Assembly (NCBI GenBank): GCA_031260235.1
Contig: JAIRKG010000053.1
Coordinates: 1-15,568 of the forward strand
From: Dysgonamonadaceae bacterium
GTDB lineage: Bacteria > Bacteroidota > Bacteroidia > Bacteroidales > Azobacteroidaceae
Length of the DNA: 15,568 nt
Reading direction: 5' to 3'
The position numbers were made by a program, and so were the translations under genes. Below the pieces are notes generated by a model, which saw only the letters and a program-made list of their open reading frames with translations, ran no database searches and was not told the DNA's origin. Below, piece by piece: positions 1 to 7,339 of this stretch (position 1 is the first letter of the stretch; each line of letters starts with the position of its first letter).

Positions 1-969
1 GTCATAAACGTTAACCTGTTTCAGTCCGTTGCCCATTGTGCTTTGCGTTATCTGCCCCAGCGCGTTAACCGAATCGATATGCCACAATACGGTCTGGTCG
101 TCAAGGTTGCGAAGGGCAACCAAAATGCCTGTTCTGTCGTATTCGTAACCCGTGCGCAGTCCCGACGGCGTTTCTTTGGTCAGGGCGCGCCCGTACGAAT
201 CATAGGCGAAGCGCTTGGTATAGCTGACCCCGTCTACCGTTTCCGTGGCGGACAATACCTGACCGAGCGGGGAATAGGTGAACGACTGCGCCTCGTATGT
301 CCCTTCGGGGGTTTCCATATCTATGGATTTAATCTGACCGATGCCGTTGCCGCTCTCCACATAATGGTATATAATCGTGTTTTCGGGACGTATCTCGTGC
401 GTTTTCCGTCCGGCAACGTCATATTTGAATGTGATTGTCTGCCCGCGTGCATTGGTCTGCGAAACCAACTGCCCGTAAGCATTGTATACAAAACGCATGG
501 CTTCCGTCATGTTCGGGTCTTGCAGTGAAATCTGCCGCCCCAGGTCATCATACTCAATAACAGTTGTAATGCCGCAGGCGGTTATACTTTCCGGCGCGCC
601 CAGACTGTTGTAGACGTAGGTAATGGAATCGCCCGCCGCGTCGATAATGCTGCGGGTCATGCCCGACCTGTCGGTATTTACCCAGCTGCTCGTTCCGTCA
701 GGCAAAATACTCCCTGCCGTCAAACCGTTGTAAACATACCGCGTTACGTTGCCGCCAGCGTCTGTTTCCGTCAGTTTCCGACCGTACTCGTCCCACGAAA
801 CTTCGCTGTACTGTTCGCTGCGCCTGTCGTAGCCGGGCAAAAAGGAACGGTATGCCCTGCCTTTGCTGTCGTATTCCGTTTCCGTAACCACAACCCGCGC
901 TTGAAGATGCGCGCAGCTCACAACCGTGAGCAGCAGCGCAAAGTGCTTGATTGATGTTTGTTTGCTCAT
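1..969 (-). CDS. YD-repeat (RHS-like) surface protein, N-terminal part, runs off the left edge
   Basis: The minus strand is open from an ATG at 969 to base 1, giving 323 codons without a stop; the C-terminus lies outside the window. A hydrophobic N-terminus (FALLLTVVSCAHLQA) looks like an export signal: VVSC could be a lipobox with Cys about residue 19, and cleavage after LQA is the alternative. Almost at once come YD repeats: YVYNGLTAG, YVYNSLGAP, IEYDDLGRQ, FVYNAYGQL, FKYDVAGRK, FAYDSYGRA, YEYDRTGIL, at least seven units. YD repeats form beta-rich shells in RHS and teneurin-type proteins, which are often exported and often end in a variable toxin domain; whether one is present here cannot be seen. 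There is no long domain before the repeats, so the N-terminus is short for an RHS protein. It could be a structural surface protein, a toxin carrier or a displaced RHS fragment. A good promoter lies 41 bases upstream. The product class is well supported; the function is not. Confidence 0.85.
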   Translation of the reverse strand, partial: MSKQTSIKHFALLLTVVSCAHLQARVVVTETEYDSKGRAYRSFLPGYDRRSEQYSEVSWDEYGRKLTETDAGGNVTRYVYNGLTAGSILPDGTSSWVNTDRSGMTRSIIDAAGDSITYVYNSLGAPESITACGITTVIEYDDLGRQISLQDPNMTEAMRFVYNAYGQLVSQTNARGQTITFKYDVAGRKTHEIRPENTIIYHYVESGNGIGQIKSIDMETPEGTYEAQSFTYSPLGQVLSATETVDGVSYTKRFAYDSYGRALTKETPSGLRTGYEYDRTGILVALRNLDDQTVLWHIDSVNALGQITQSTMGNGLKQVNVYD

Positions 970-1009
970 TACCGTTGGTTATAAAATTTCAGGGAAAATT
1001 TTCACACGA

Positions 1010-1040
1010 CAAAGATACACATCGTTTTTGGTGATGCAAA
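1010..1040 (-). promoter_or_regulatory. Bacteroidota-type promoter of the YD-repeat gene
   Basis: On the minus strand, TTTG (1040-1037) is followed after exactly 19 bases by TATCTTTG (1017-1010). This fits the known Bacteroidota consensus of a -33 TTTG and a -7 TAnnTTTG. Transcription would start near 1003, giving a leader of about 35 bases before the ATG at 969. Match, spacing and position all agree, so this is the best-supported regulatory site in the window. Confidence 0.75.
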
Positions 1041-1071
1041 TAGAATTGATGAAATAACGGGGGTTTTCTCT

Positions 1072-1105
1072 GGATTGCTTCGCCGCTTCGCGGCTCGCAA
1101 TGACG
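1072..1105. repeat. REP-like palindromic repeat (GGATTGCTTCG...CGCAATGACG)
   Basis: The element has conserved arms GGATTGCTTCG and CTCGCAATGACG around a perfect small hairpin, GCCGC-TTC-GCGGC (1082-1094). The same arm sequence (CGTCATTGCGAGC ... GAAGCAATCC in reverse) is a widespread intergenic palindromic repeat in many unrelated bacterial genomes; this is recalled, not searched. A second, truncated arm at 1114-1123 suggests more than one insertion or a deletion. It has no coding role. Confidence 0.6.
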
Positions 1106-1355
1106 TGTGCGGGTTGGATTGCTTCACTGCTTATTAGAATAAGGCGGCTCCCCTTATTAGAATAGGTTATATCACCGTCAATTCTCTGTCGAACGTGAAA
1201 GAGTGCGGCTGTTTTAAGAGTGTACCGGCTATCGGTATGGTGACTGCCACTCCTAGCGGTGGGGGCGGTGACACAATGATTGGGAGGCGCAAATAACAAA
1301 CCGGAATGATAATCATATCTTTTTTTATTTATAATGGTTTGACAATTCTACAAAA

Positions 1356-2411
1356 TTACATCACACAATCAACCACCTTTTGCGCCGACTTCGTCCAGGA
1401 ATATTGGTGTGTTTTCTTATATCCCTTCCGAATCAAATCATTGCGCAACGCTTCATCTTCTAATACATTCTTCATTTGGGAAACAATGGACGAAACATCG
1501 CAGGGATTGCAATAGGCAACCGAATCGCCGTAAATTTCTTTCAGGGCGGGAATATCGGAGACGACTACAGGGCAGCCGTTTGCCTGCGCTTCCAGGGGCG
1601 GGACACCGAAGCCTTCGTGCAGGGAAGGAAAGATGAGAAGCTGGGCATGACGGTAATAATCCGACAATTCCCTGTCGTTGAGATGGCCTAATATTCGGAC
1701 GTCGTCTGTAATAATCTGATTGCAGGCATTTTCGGGATTGAAAACGCCGGACGTGGCGCCGGCGACATACAGTTTCATTCCGGGCATGTTCAATTCCCTG
1801 AAAGCCCGGATAATGCGGAGAAAATTTTTTCTCGGGTTGATGGAGGATAGCGCAAGTATGTATTTTTCCCCTGAAGATTGGTCTGGCTTCGGCGGACTTT
1901 GGTGAAGGAAAGTGTCGGATAAAGCATTGTAAACCACCGTTATTTTATCGGGATTCGTTTTGAGAAGCGTGATTATTTCCTGTTTGGAAGCGTTGCTGAC
2001 CGTTATGATTTTCTTTGCGTTTCTTACGACTATGGGGGTCAGAATCTTGTATATCAAGCAATACATTTTGGAAAACCACTGGGGATGTCGGATGAACACT
2101 AAATCGTGGATTGTTGCAATATGGTTTTTGTAAAATACAGGTCCCAATCCGCTGAAACTGATTAGCAGCGGGTTGTGGCGTGATTTCAGGAAAAGGAACA
2201 AGTCAATTTGCTCCCATAAATGGGATTTCAGTTTTCCGTATTGAATCGTTTTGAAAGGCAAGTCGTAGGCAGGAAGAATATCCGCCGGCACGACTACCGT
2301 AAAATCCACGCCCGCTGCCAGCAAAGCCCGGCATAATTCATAACCGAAACGGGGGATGCCCGTCATGGGTTGGGAGAGGAAACGGCCGTTGATATAGATA
2401 TCATTTCCCAT
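1356..2411 (-). CDS. GT4-family glycosyltransferase (mannosyltransferase-like)
   Basis: This 351-residue protein is a retaining GT-B glycosyltransferase (Pfam Glycos_transf_1 type) that would add a sugar to a lipid-linked glycan on the cytoplasmic face of the inner membrane. The C-terminal nucleotide-sugar domain carries LALSSINPRKN followed by the E-x7-E motif EGFGVPPLE (about residues 266-274) and a CPVVVSDIPALKEIYGD segment; the N-terminal half has IATIHDLVF. I chose the ATG at 2411 rather than one at 2468 because it begins a normal GT-B first strand (NDIYINGRFLSQP) and has a strong ribosome site, GGAGGT, nine bases upstream. It overlaps the end of the preceding glycosyltransferase gene by 11 bases, which implies translational coupling. 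It is the last gene of the operon. Donor sugar and linkage cannot be read from sequence. Confidence 0.9.
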   Translation of the reverse strand: MGNDIYINGRFLSQPMTGIPRFGYELCRALLAAGVDFTVVVPADILPAYDLPFKTIQYGKLKSHLWEQIDLFLFLKSRHNPLLISFSGLGPVFYKNHIATIHDLVFIRHPQWFSKMYCLIYKILTPIVVRNAKKIITVSNASKQEIITLLKTNPDKITVVYNALSDTFLHQSPPKPDQSSGEKYILALSSINPRKNFLRIIRAFRELNMPGMKLYVAGATSGVFNPENACNQIITDDVRILGHLNDRELSDYYRHAQLLIFPSLHEGFGVPPLEAQANGCPVVVSDIPALKEIYGDSVAYCNPCDVSSIVSQMKNVLEDEALRNDLIRKGYKKTHQYSWTKSAQKVVDCVM

Positions 2412-3495
2412 TTCGATATACCTCCGATATAATATTTTCAAGCAGAGAGATGGCAGGAGCAAGGTCATGTTTTTGGGCTTCCCGCATCAGCAAGCCGGCA
2501 GGGTAGGGGGCGGCGACGGCTTCCTCAACCAGCTGCGCAAAGGCTTTTTCATCTTCAAAGCCGGCACTGACGTATTTGCCGAATTGGGTTCCCAGTATTT
2601 CAAGTGAGCCTTTTGTCGGGGTGGCTATTACTGTTTTGCCGAACGCAAGGGCTTCCAGAACAACCGTTGGAAAACCTTCCGAATAGGAGCAGGAAACCAG
2701 CGCTTGAGCGTTTTTCAGGATAGGGTAGGGGTTGCTCAGTCCGCCGGTGAAGTGTATGAATGGGGCTTTTTTGCAGGCGGCGGCAAGTTGTTTTATACGG
2801 CCAAATTCACTGCCGTCGCCGACAAGCACTAATTCCATATCCGGAAGGGAGATCCGGTCGAATGCCCGCAATAATAAAGGGATATTCTTTACCCGGGAAA
2901 AACGTCCGATGAAAACGATGTATTTGTCGGGCAACGCAATATCAACCGGCTGGTTTGCCGCCGCATAAAGATTGTTTAATGAAACAGGGTTGTTGAGGAT
3001 TGTTACCTTTTCCTGCGGGATGTTCAGTTCGTGAACAAGGAAATCATAAATCCCGCCGGAAACGGCATATATTTTGTCGGCAAACGGATATAAAACCTTC
3101 ATCAGCCAACGCTTTTTCCTTACGGGGAAACCAATGCTGCCGTCGTCTAAATTCTCGTATGCCTGTTTGCTTATGATTAGTTTCGGCCGCTTTCTTAAAG
3201 AAAGTACAGCTGGGACGGACACGAAATTGGGGAAGTCGGCGCAAGAAATAAACACGTCGGGAACATTCCGTTTCAAATAGTTCCGCAGGGGGAAAAATGC
3301 GTTGCGTAGCCGGATATTCCCCAAATTAACTTTCGTAACGTCTTTTGAAAGACCGGACTCCAACAGTCCGCCGCTCCGGCAAATCACGAAATCAACTCTG
3401 TATCCCTTTTGCTGCAAATCGTTGGCAAATGCAACAAGATATTTTTCAACGCCGCCAACGTCCAGCGACGGTATAAACAGTGCGATATGTAACAT
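2401..3495 (-). CDS. GT4-family glycosyltransferase
   Basis: This 364-residue GT-B glycosyltransferase begins with the typical N-terminal IPSLDVGGVEKYLV segment (GGVEK at about 14-18). It has a second-domain strand IVFIGRFSRVKN, the LVLVGDGSE turn, and the E-x7-E motif EGFPTVVLE (about 273-281) that contacts the nucleotide-sugar. These features are those of CAZy family GT4, often annotated as N-acetylgalactosamine or glucose transferases in O-antigen and capsule loci; the actual donor is unknown. The ATG at 3495 lies two bases after the stop of the polymerase gene (TGAAAATG). A TTG two codons earlier is possible but less likely. No strong Shine-Dalgarno is seen, which is common in this phylum. 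Its 3' end overlaps the next glycosyltransferase gene. Confidence 0.9.
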   Translation of the reverse strand: MLHIALFIPSLDVGGVEKYLVAFANDLQQKGYRVDFVICRSGGLLESGLSKDVTKVNLGNIRLRNAFFPLRNYLKRNVPDVFISCADFPNFVSVPAVLSLRKRPKLIISKQAYENLDDGSIGFPVRKKRWLMKVLYPFADKIYAVSGGIYDFLVHELNIPQEKVTILNNPVSLNNLYAAANQPVDIALPDKYIVFIGRFSRVKNIPLLLRAFDRISLPDMELVLVGDGSEFGRIKQLAAACKKAPFIHFTGGLSNPYPILKNAQALVSCSYSEGFPTVVLEALAFGKTVIATPTKGSLEILGTQFGKYVSAGFEDEKAFAQLVEEAVAAPYPAGLLMREAQKHDLAPAISLLENIISEVYRNGK

Positions 3496-3497
3496 TT

Positions 3498-4772
3498 TCA
3501 ATTGTCTGCGATATGCGTAACATGAGCCAAGTAAGCCATTCCCATCAAATAAAAAGTAGCGTCATAGGTTTTGTTCACCCCGATTACGATTCCTTTATAT
3601 TCAAACACAAACAGCGCGGCAAACAGCGTCAGGAAAAAGATGTAATTGAGTTTGTCTCTGCTTTCCCGCGCAAGCGCAAGCGGTTGCAGGAAATAAAGCG
3701 CCTGGTAAATAAGCAGGCACAGCGCAAAGAATATGCCGCCAAACAGTATGCTGCGCATATAGCCCGCGTCCGTATGCCCGTAAAAAGTCTTGTCCATGTT
3801 GCTGAACTTGCCTTTGCCATACATAATCGTTTCATACGGAAGCGAATAATAATGGTCTTCTATCAGCCCTTCGGTGGAAAAGGTCGTAAACTCCCGCGTT
3901 TCTTCATAATTGTAAAAAAATTCAAAGGCGAAGGGGAGGACGGTCGTTTTCAGCTGTTTTTTCATAGCCGGCGTCAAGAAGATGTAAACCAAAAACAGGG
4001 CAACCGGCACAACAACAATCGTTTTCACTACATTATACCAGAAGCGTTTCGGTATTTTCACGAACATCATTGCCACACTCATTGCCAACGCGATTGCAAG
4101 GCCTACCCACGCGGTTCGTCCGGTAAATACCGATCCGGCAAAAAGCAAGCCGAAAATAATATATGCCTTGTATCCCCTGATAAATGTTTGGTTTTCGGAG
4201 AATAAGCATCTGAAAAACAGGATAAACGCAATGCCGAAGCCGCAGGAGAGGCCGAAAAACGGAGTGCCGGTGAGAACGTGAAGCCTGAACGGAATATCCG
4301 TTAACCGCTCGTCGACCATGTCCGAATCAAACGGACCGATTGAAATAAGGAAATCGCCAACCGCCGGCGAGAGGAATCCGGCAATCTGAACGGTTCCCTG
4401 TATGGCGTAAGCGCAGCATACCAGCGCAATGCCGTATTCGAATGTATCTGCCTCGCGCTCGTCAATTAATAAAGGATAGGCATAAATCATAGCGAAGACC
4501 ATCAACAGTTCTACGAACAGGATGCGGACTAATTCATAATCAAACTCGCCATGAAACCGCGTAACCGAATAACAAACCAGCATCATTGCTGCCATTCCCG
4601 CCAATATCACGACCGTGTATTTCGATAAGAAGGCGCTCACCGGAAATGACCGCCTAATAAACAGATAGTATGCAGACGTCAGCAGTATCGACAGGACGAC
4701 TGTGTTGTACAACAGCGGCATACGCATGTTGAATACAATTAAAAATACAATGATTACTCTGAATAAAAACAT
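3498..4772 (-). CDS. O-antigen polymerase-like (Wzy-type) integral membrane protein
   Basis: This 424-residue protein is almost entirely hydrophobic helices, roughly ten to twelve, starting with FRVIIVFLIVFNM. It has a long polar loop between about residues 275 and 340 containing YYSLPYETIMYGKGKF and GHTDAGYMRSILFGGIFF. That arrangement, with a large periplasmic loop before the last helices and a GRTAWVGLA segment in the middle, is typical of Wzy polymerases and the related WaaL ligases. Wzy joins undecaprenyl-linked repeat units in the periplasm. Family members share little sequence, so the call rests on topology and on lying between glycosyltransferase genes. The ATG at 4772 is one base after the stop of the GT2 gene, and its stop is two bases before the next start. 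A WaaL-type ligase is the main alternative. Confidence 0.75.
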   Translation of the reverse strand: MFLFRVIIVFLIVFNMRMPLLYNTVVLSILLTSAYYLFIRRSFPVSAFLSKYTVVILAGMAAMMLVCYSVTRFHGEFDYELVRILFVELLMVFAMIYAYPLLIDEREADTFEYGIALVCCAYAIQGTVQIAGFLSPAVGDFLISIGPFDSDMVDERLTDIPFRLHVLTGTPFFGLSCGFGIAFILFFRCLFSENQTFIRGYKAYIIFGLLFAGSVFTGRTAWVGLAIALAMSVAMMFVKIPKRFWYNVVKTIVVVPVALFLVYIFLTPAMKKQLKTTVLPFAFEFFYNYEETREFTTFSTEGLIEDHYYSLPYETIMYGKGKFSNMDKTFYGHTDAGYMRSILFGGIFFALCLLIYQALYFLQPLALARESRDKLNYIFFLTLFAALFVFEYKGIVIGVNKTYDATFYLMGMAYLAHVTHIADN

Positions 4773-4773
4773 A

Positions 4774-5751
4774 TTAAAATAATTTTTGCTTTATAAGCGA
4801 GGCAAACAATTTCCTGTAAAACGAAGATTTCAGGCAATACAAAATTGATTTCTGTTTAACAGCCCTATAAATAAGTATTTTACATATATTCCATATTACC
4901 TTCCTCTTCAAACTCCCTGCCGGCAGCCCCGATAAAATCTTCGTGATAATTTGTTCCAGCCGTTTCCCATCTTTCCCCGAAAGATCGAAAAAGAAGGCGC
5001 TGCTATCCATGAAATGCGCAAACGTGCGACATTCCGGCAGTGCAATATCCAGTCCGTATTTATGCATGTATTGAAACTGTATTGCGCCGATTATGTGCAT
5101 TTTACTGTCAAAATCTTTATTGGCTTGCACCGATACGTTTGTCGCATGAAGCCTGTAATGGAGCAGCACTTTGGGAATAGTAGCCCCTTTGGTATAGTCC
5201 AATAAATCAATCCACAGCCGGTAGTCTTCGGCACGGAAAAAGTCTTTGTCGTAGCGGAGACCCGATTTGTCCAGCACGTCCTTCCTCAGCATAACGGTCG
5301 GATGGCAAAAAGCAGACTGCCCAAACAGCGTGGCGCGAATATCCGCGTCGGTGGCAGGCAGTTTGGAAACGTATTTCCCGCCAAGTACCCTGTAATTGCC
5401 GCCGCATATCCCTATATCGGGGTACGACTCCATGAAATCATACTGGATTTGCAAGCGTTGGGGGATGGAAATATCGTCGGCGTCCATCCGCGCAATATAT
5501 TTTCCTGCGGACAGTTCCAGTCCTTTATTCAGGCAATATACCAAACCTTTGTGTTCGGAGGAAACAAGCCGGATGCGTTCGTCGCCGTAGCCGGCAAGGA
5601 TTTTTGCGGTCGCATCGGTCGAACCGTCGTTTACGATAATAAATTCAAAGTCGGTAAATGTTTGATTTAATATGGAATCAACGGCTTCGGCAAGATACTT
5701 TTCACCGTTGAAAACAGGCATTAACACAGATATTTTTACGTCGTGTTTCAT
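4774..5751 (-). CDS. GT2-family glycosyltransferase
   Basis: This 325-residue protein is an inverting GT-A glycosyltransferase. The nucleotide-binding half has KISVLMPVFNGEKYL (6-20), IIVNDGSTDAT (38-48) and the metal-binding DxD-type motif MDADD (89-93). The acceptor half has HPTVMLRKD (150-158) and RAEDYRLW (173-180), whose Glu-Asp pair is the usual place of the catalytic base. The C-terminal 100 residues are basic and contain no obvious membrane-spanning helix, so the protein is probably peripheral to the inner membrane. It would transfer a sugar to a growing lipid-linked glycan. As the first gene of the operon it follows a candidate promoter on the same strand. Donor and acceptor are unknown. 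Confidence 0.92.
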   Translation of the reverse strand: MKHDVKISVLMPVFNGEKYLAEAVDSILNQTFTDFEFIIVNDGSTDATAKILAGYGDERIRLVSSEHKGLVYCLNKGLELSAGKYIARMDADDISIPQRLQIQYDFMESYPDIGICGGNYRVLGGKYVSKLPATDADIRATLFGQSAFCHPTVMLRKDVLDKSGLRYDKDFFRAEDYRLWIDLLDYTKGATIPKVLLHYRLHATNVSVQANKDFDSKMHIIGAIQFQYMHKYGLDIALPECRTFAHFMDSSAFFFDLSGKDGKRLEQIITKILSGLPAGSLKRKVIWNICKILIYRAVKQKSILYCLKSSFYRKLFASLIKQKLF

Positions 5752-5770
5752 TAATTGTTTTTTATGTCTG

Positions 5771-5799
5771 CAAAAGTAATGCTTTTTTATTACATAAAA
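5771..5799 (-). promoter_or_regulatory. Candidate promoter of the glycan operon
   Basis: TACTTTTG at 5778-5771 on the minus strand matches the Bacteroidota -7 element TAnnTTTG perfectly. TTTT at 5799-5796, 17 bases upstream, is only a weak -33. Transcription would start near 5764, a short distance before the GT2 ATG at 5751. The site sits in the only gap (5752-5848) between this operon and the Fic gene. Confidence 0.45.
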
Positions 5800-5848
5800 T
5801 GTCTTTTCTGTCTTTCAGTCATTCTTGCCTTGGGCGAGTTTTTCGTCG

Positions 5849-6871
5849 TTACTGTTTGTGATTGTGTATTAAATATTTTCTACCCTTGTTCTTTCCTTCC
5901 ACTTTCAAAATCCCAATTTCTACAAAGCGGGCAAAATATTTTTTCACGCTTACATCTGATTTGTTTGTCAAAAGCTGAGCGCGATAATTGGTTATTTCAC
6001 CGTTTTTATCAATGTATCCTGCAATTTGTTCCAAAAATTCCAGCTCGGCTTTTGTGAGTTTATCGGTAATTATATCGGTAAATATATCGGTAATTTTGCG
6101 TACGGGCAATTCTTCCAATGCCTGCAAAATGGAGTTCAGCATAAATTCTATAAAAACTTCGGAATCGGCTGTTTTTTGCGCCGCTTCCAAAGCATCATAA
6201 TACCCCTGCTGGTTTTCATACACAACGGTTTCCACAGGCAACCACGCAAAAAGTTCGTTCCATTTCGAGAGAATAATCGTTTGCCAAAGCCGTCCGATTC
6301 TGCCGTTGCCGTCAATGAACGGGTGTATAAATTCGATTTCAAAATGCACAACAGAACTTTTGATAAGTGGGTGTGTATCCGTTTTCTTCGCCCAGTCAAA
6401 TAAATCGGTAATTAGTTGTGGAATAAATTGATAGTTTGCTCCTGCGTGAACAAGTTTTGTCCCTTCAAATACGCCAACGCCTTGCGAACGAAAATGCCCC
6501 GCCTCTTTTACCAGTGTGTCGGTCATAAATTTATGGGCGTTCAAAAAATCTTTTACCTTGTAAGGATTATATTCAAGCAAATGTTCGTATGCCTGATACG
6601 CATTCTTAACCTCCCGAATCTCGTGCGGCAAGCCCAAAACCCGTTTGCCCTCGATAATATCTGTAACTTGCCCAAGCGAGAGCGTGTTGTTTTCAATCGC
6701 CAAAGAGGACTGTATGGAGCGCAGACGATTGACTTTCCGCAAGCGTAAATTGCGGCTGTATTCGCCCGACCCTTTCAACTCGCCAACTTTTTCGGCAATG
6801 CTGGCAACCAAATCAATGGAGCGGGGACTAACAGTGTATGTTGGCGTATTCATATTTTGCTGCGCAGGCAT
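5849..6871 (-). CDS. Fic family protein (class II, self-inhibited AMPylator type)
   Basis: This 340-residue protein carries a complete Fic core motif HPFIDGNGRIGR (183-194), with His183 as the expected base and Asp187 for metal. Fic enzymes transfer AMP, or more rarely another nucleotide-derived group, to a hydroxyl side chain of a target protein. An N-terminal S-x3-E-N motif (SLAIEN, 56-61) is the inhibitory helix signature, making it class II: inhibitor and enzyme are in one chain, so no separate antitoxin is needed. After the Fic domain, residues about 272-336 (LTKAELEFLEQI ... VGILKVEG-like pattern, ending GRKYLIHN) look like a winged-helix domain, as in many Fic proteins that may bind DNA. 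The start at 6871 has AAGG six bases upstream; a second ATG at 6853 (MNTPTYTV) is possible. The target is unknown. It is transcribed away from the antiporter gene. Confidence 0.9.
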   Translation of the reverse strand: MPAQQNMNTPTYTVSPRSIDLVASIAEKVGELKGSGEYSRNLRLRKVNRLRSIQSSLAIENNTLSLGQVTDIIEGKRVLGLPHEIREVKNAYQAYEHLLEYNPYKVKDFLNAHKFMTDTLVKEAGHFRSQGVGVFEGTKLVHAGANYQFIPQLITDLFDWAKKTDTHPLIKSSVVHFEIEFIHPFIDGNGRIGRLWQTIILSKWNELFAWLPVETVVYENQQGYYDALEAAQKTADSEVFIEFMLNSILQALEELPVRKITDIFTDIITDKLTKAELEFLEQIAGYIDKNGEITNYRAQLLTNKSDVSVKKYFARFVEIGILKVEGKNKGRKYLIHNHKQ

Positions 6872-6929
6872 AATACCTTACTCAAATGTTTGCAAAGTTT
6901 ATTATCTATTTCCTTCATTATCCGTTTAA

Positions 6930-7040
6930 TCATTTTTTAACCCATAGGGTTTTAATATCAATATATAATTTATTGGCGCTTTTTGAAGGCGTTGTATACA
7001 AAGCGTGATAATCGGTTGCATATAAAAATGTGTTTCCCAT
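6930..7040 (-). CDS. Possible 36-residue leader ORF upstream of the Fic gene
   Basis: An ATG at 7040 opens a 36-codon frame beginning MGNTFLYATDYHALYTTP and ending in TGA at 6930, 58 bases before the Fic start. It begins only about 17 bases after a perfect TAnnTTTG element (TACCTTTG, 7064-7057), so a transcript from there would carry it almost leaderless and then run into fic. I recognise no family and see no Shine-Dalgarno. It could equally be untranslated leader. Its end lies near the small palindrome AACCC-ATA-GGGTT (6939-6951). Confidence 0.2.
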   Translation of the reverse strand: MGNTFLYATDYHALYTTPSKSANKLYIDIKTLWVKK

Positions 7041-7056
7041 TATTAATTTCATTCGA

Positions 7057-7064
7057 CAAAGGTA
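7057..7064 (-). promoter_or_regulatory. Candidate -7 element upstream of the Fic gene
   Basis: TACCTTTG on the minus strand fits TAnnTTTG exactly. No convincing TTTG was found 17-23 bases upstream. A start near 7050 would give a leader of roughly 180 bases before the Fic gene, with the possible small ORF inside it. A second, poorer match (AAACTTTG) lies nearer the gene around 6900. Confidence 0.35.
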
Positions 7065-7186
7065 CAATTTTTTTCACGCTGATAGAATTATTTTTGAAAT
7101 GTTTCCCACTGACACGTTTGGTCGAAAAACAATGTACCAACTTCAGCAAAAGACTTGCCGGCGAAGAGTGATAAGCAAAAAAAGAG

Positions 7187-7215
7187 CCGCAGAGATGAAA
7201 CCTTTGCGGTTTTTT
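7187..7215. terminator. Hairpin terminator, possibly bidirectional
   Basis: CCGCA (7187-7191) and TGCGG (7205-7209) form a five-base stem around a 13-base loop, followed on the plus strand by TTTTTTG. On the minus strand the same stem is followed after three bases by seven Ts. The stem is short and the loop long, so strength is uncertain. No gene ends immediately before it on either side, so it may separate the Fic and antiporter units or end an unseen small RNA. Confidence 0.4.
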
Positions 7216-7218
7216 GTT

Positions 7219-7226
7219 TACTTTTG
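7219..7226 (+). promoter_or_regulatory. Candidate -7 element upstream of the antiporter gene
   Basis: TACTTTTG fits the Bacteroidota TAnnTTTG element. A TTTG exists at 7203-7206 but only 12 bases upstream, which is too close, so the -33 is unconvincing. A start near 7233 would give a leader of about 115 bases that contains a 24-codon frame (ATG at 7237, MNITTGRQNH...) and the direct repeat at 7302-7339. Confidence 0.35.
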
Positions 7227-7301
7227 CGGCGATTTTATGAACATAACTACCGGACGGCAAAATCACAACAAGTGTCAAAGCGCCGACAGGAGTGAAATAC
7301 A

Positions 7302-7339
7302 ACATTATTAATTAACAGTCCACATCATTAATTAACAGT
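7302..7339 (+). repeat. Two 18-base direct repeats with TTAATTAA core before nhaC-like gene
   Basis: ACATTATTAATTAACAGT (7302-7319) and ACATCATTAATTAACAGT (7322-7339) differ at one base and have a 20-base period, about two helical turns, so the copies face the same side of the DNA. Each contains the palindrome TTAATTAA. The second copy ends ten bases before the ATG at 7350. Spacing and symmetry suit a tandem operator; a simple local duplication is the alternative. Confidence 0.5.

Larger units (their letters stand above)
970..1355. other. Gene-free interval with repeat debris
   Basis: This stretch of 386 bases lies between the start of the YD-repeat gene and the end of the glycan operon. It holds the promoter at 1010-1040, the REP-like repeat at 1072-1105, a truncated copy of the REP arm (GGATTGCTTC at 1114-1123), and two copies of TTATTAGAATA (1131-1141 and 1154-1164) separated by 12 bases. 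The right part (about 1200-1300) has imperfect inverted segments such as CCAC/GTGG around 1247-1262. A minus-strand open frame (1299-979) covers most of it, but it translates the repeat (VIASREAAKQS) and does not look like a gene. No clear terminator was found for the operon that ends at 1356. Confidence 0.55.

Noticed and set aside
43..528. 161-codon plus-strand frame
   Set aside because: It is fully antisense to the YD-repeat gene, whose repeats clearly show the coding strand.
979..1299. 106-codon minus-strand frame
   Set aside because: It translates the palindromic repeat (VIASREAAKQS) and the known gene promoter lies inside it, so it is an artefact.
3480..4205. 241-codon plus-strand frame
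   Set aside because: It is antisense to the Wzy-like gene, basic and repetitive in composition, and has no recognisable domain.
6970..7305. 111-codon minus-strand frame between fic and nhaC
   Set aside because: It spans the terminator hairpin and both candidate promoters and has no family resemblance.
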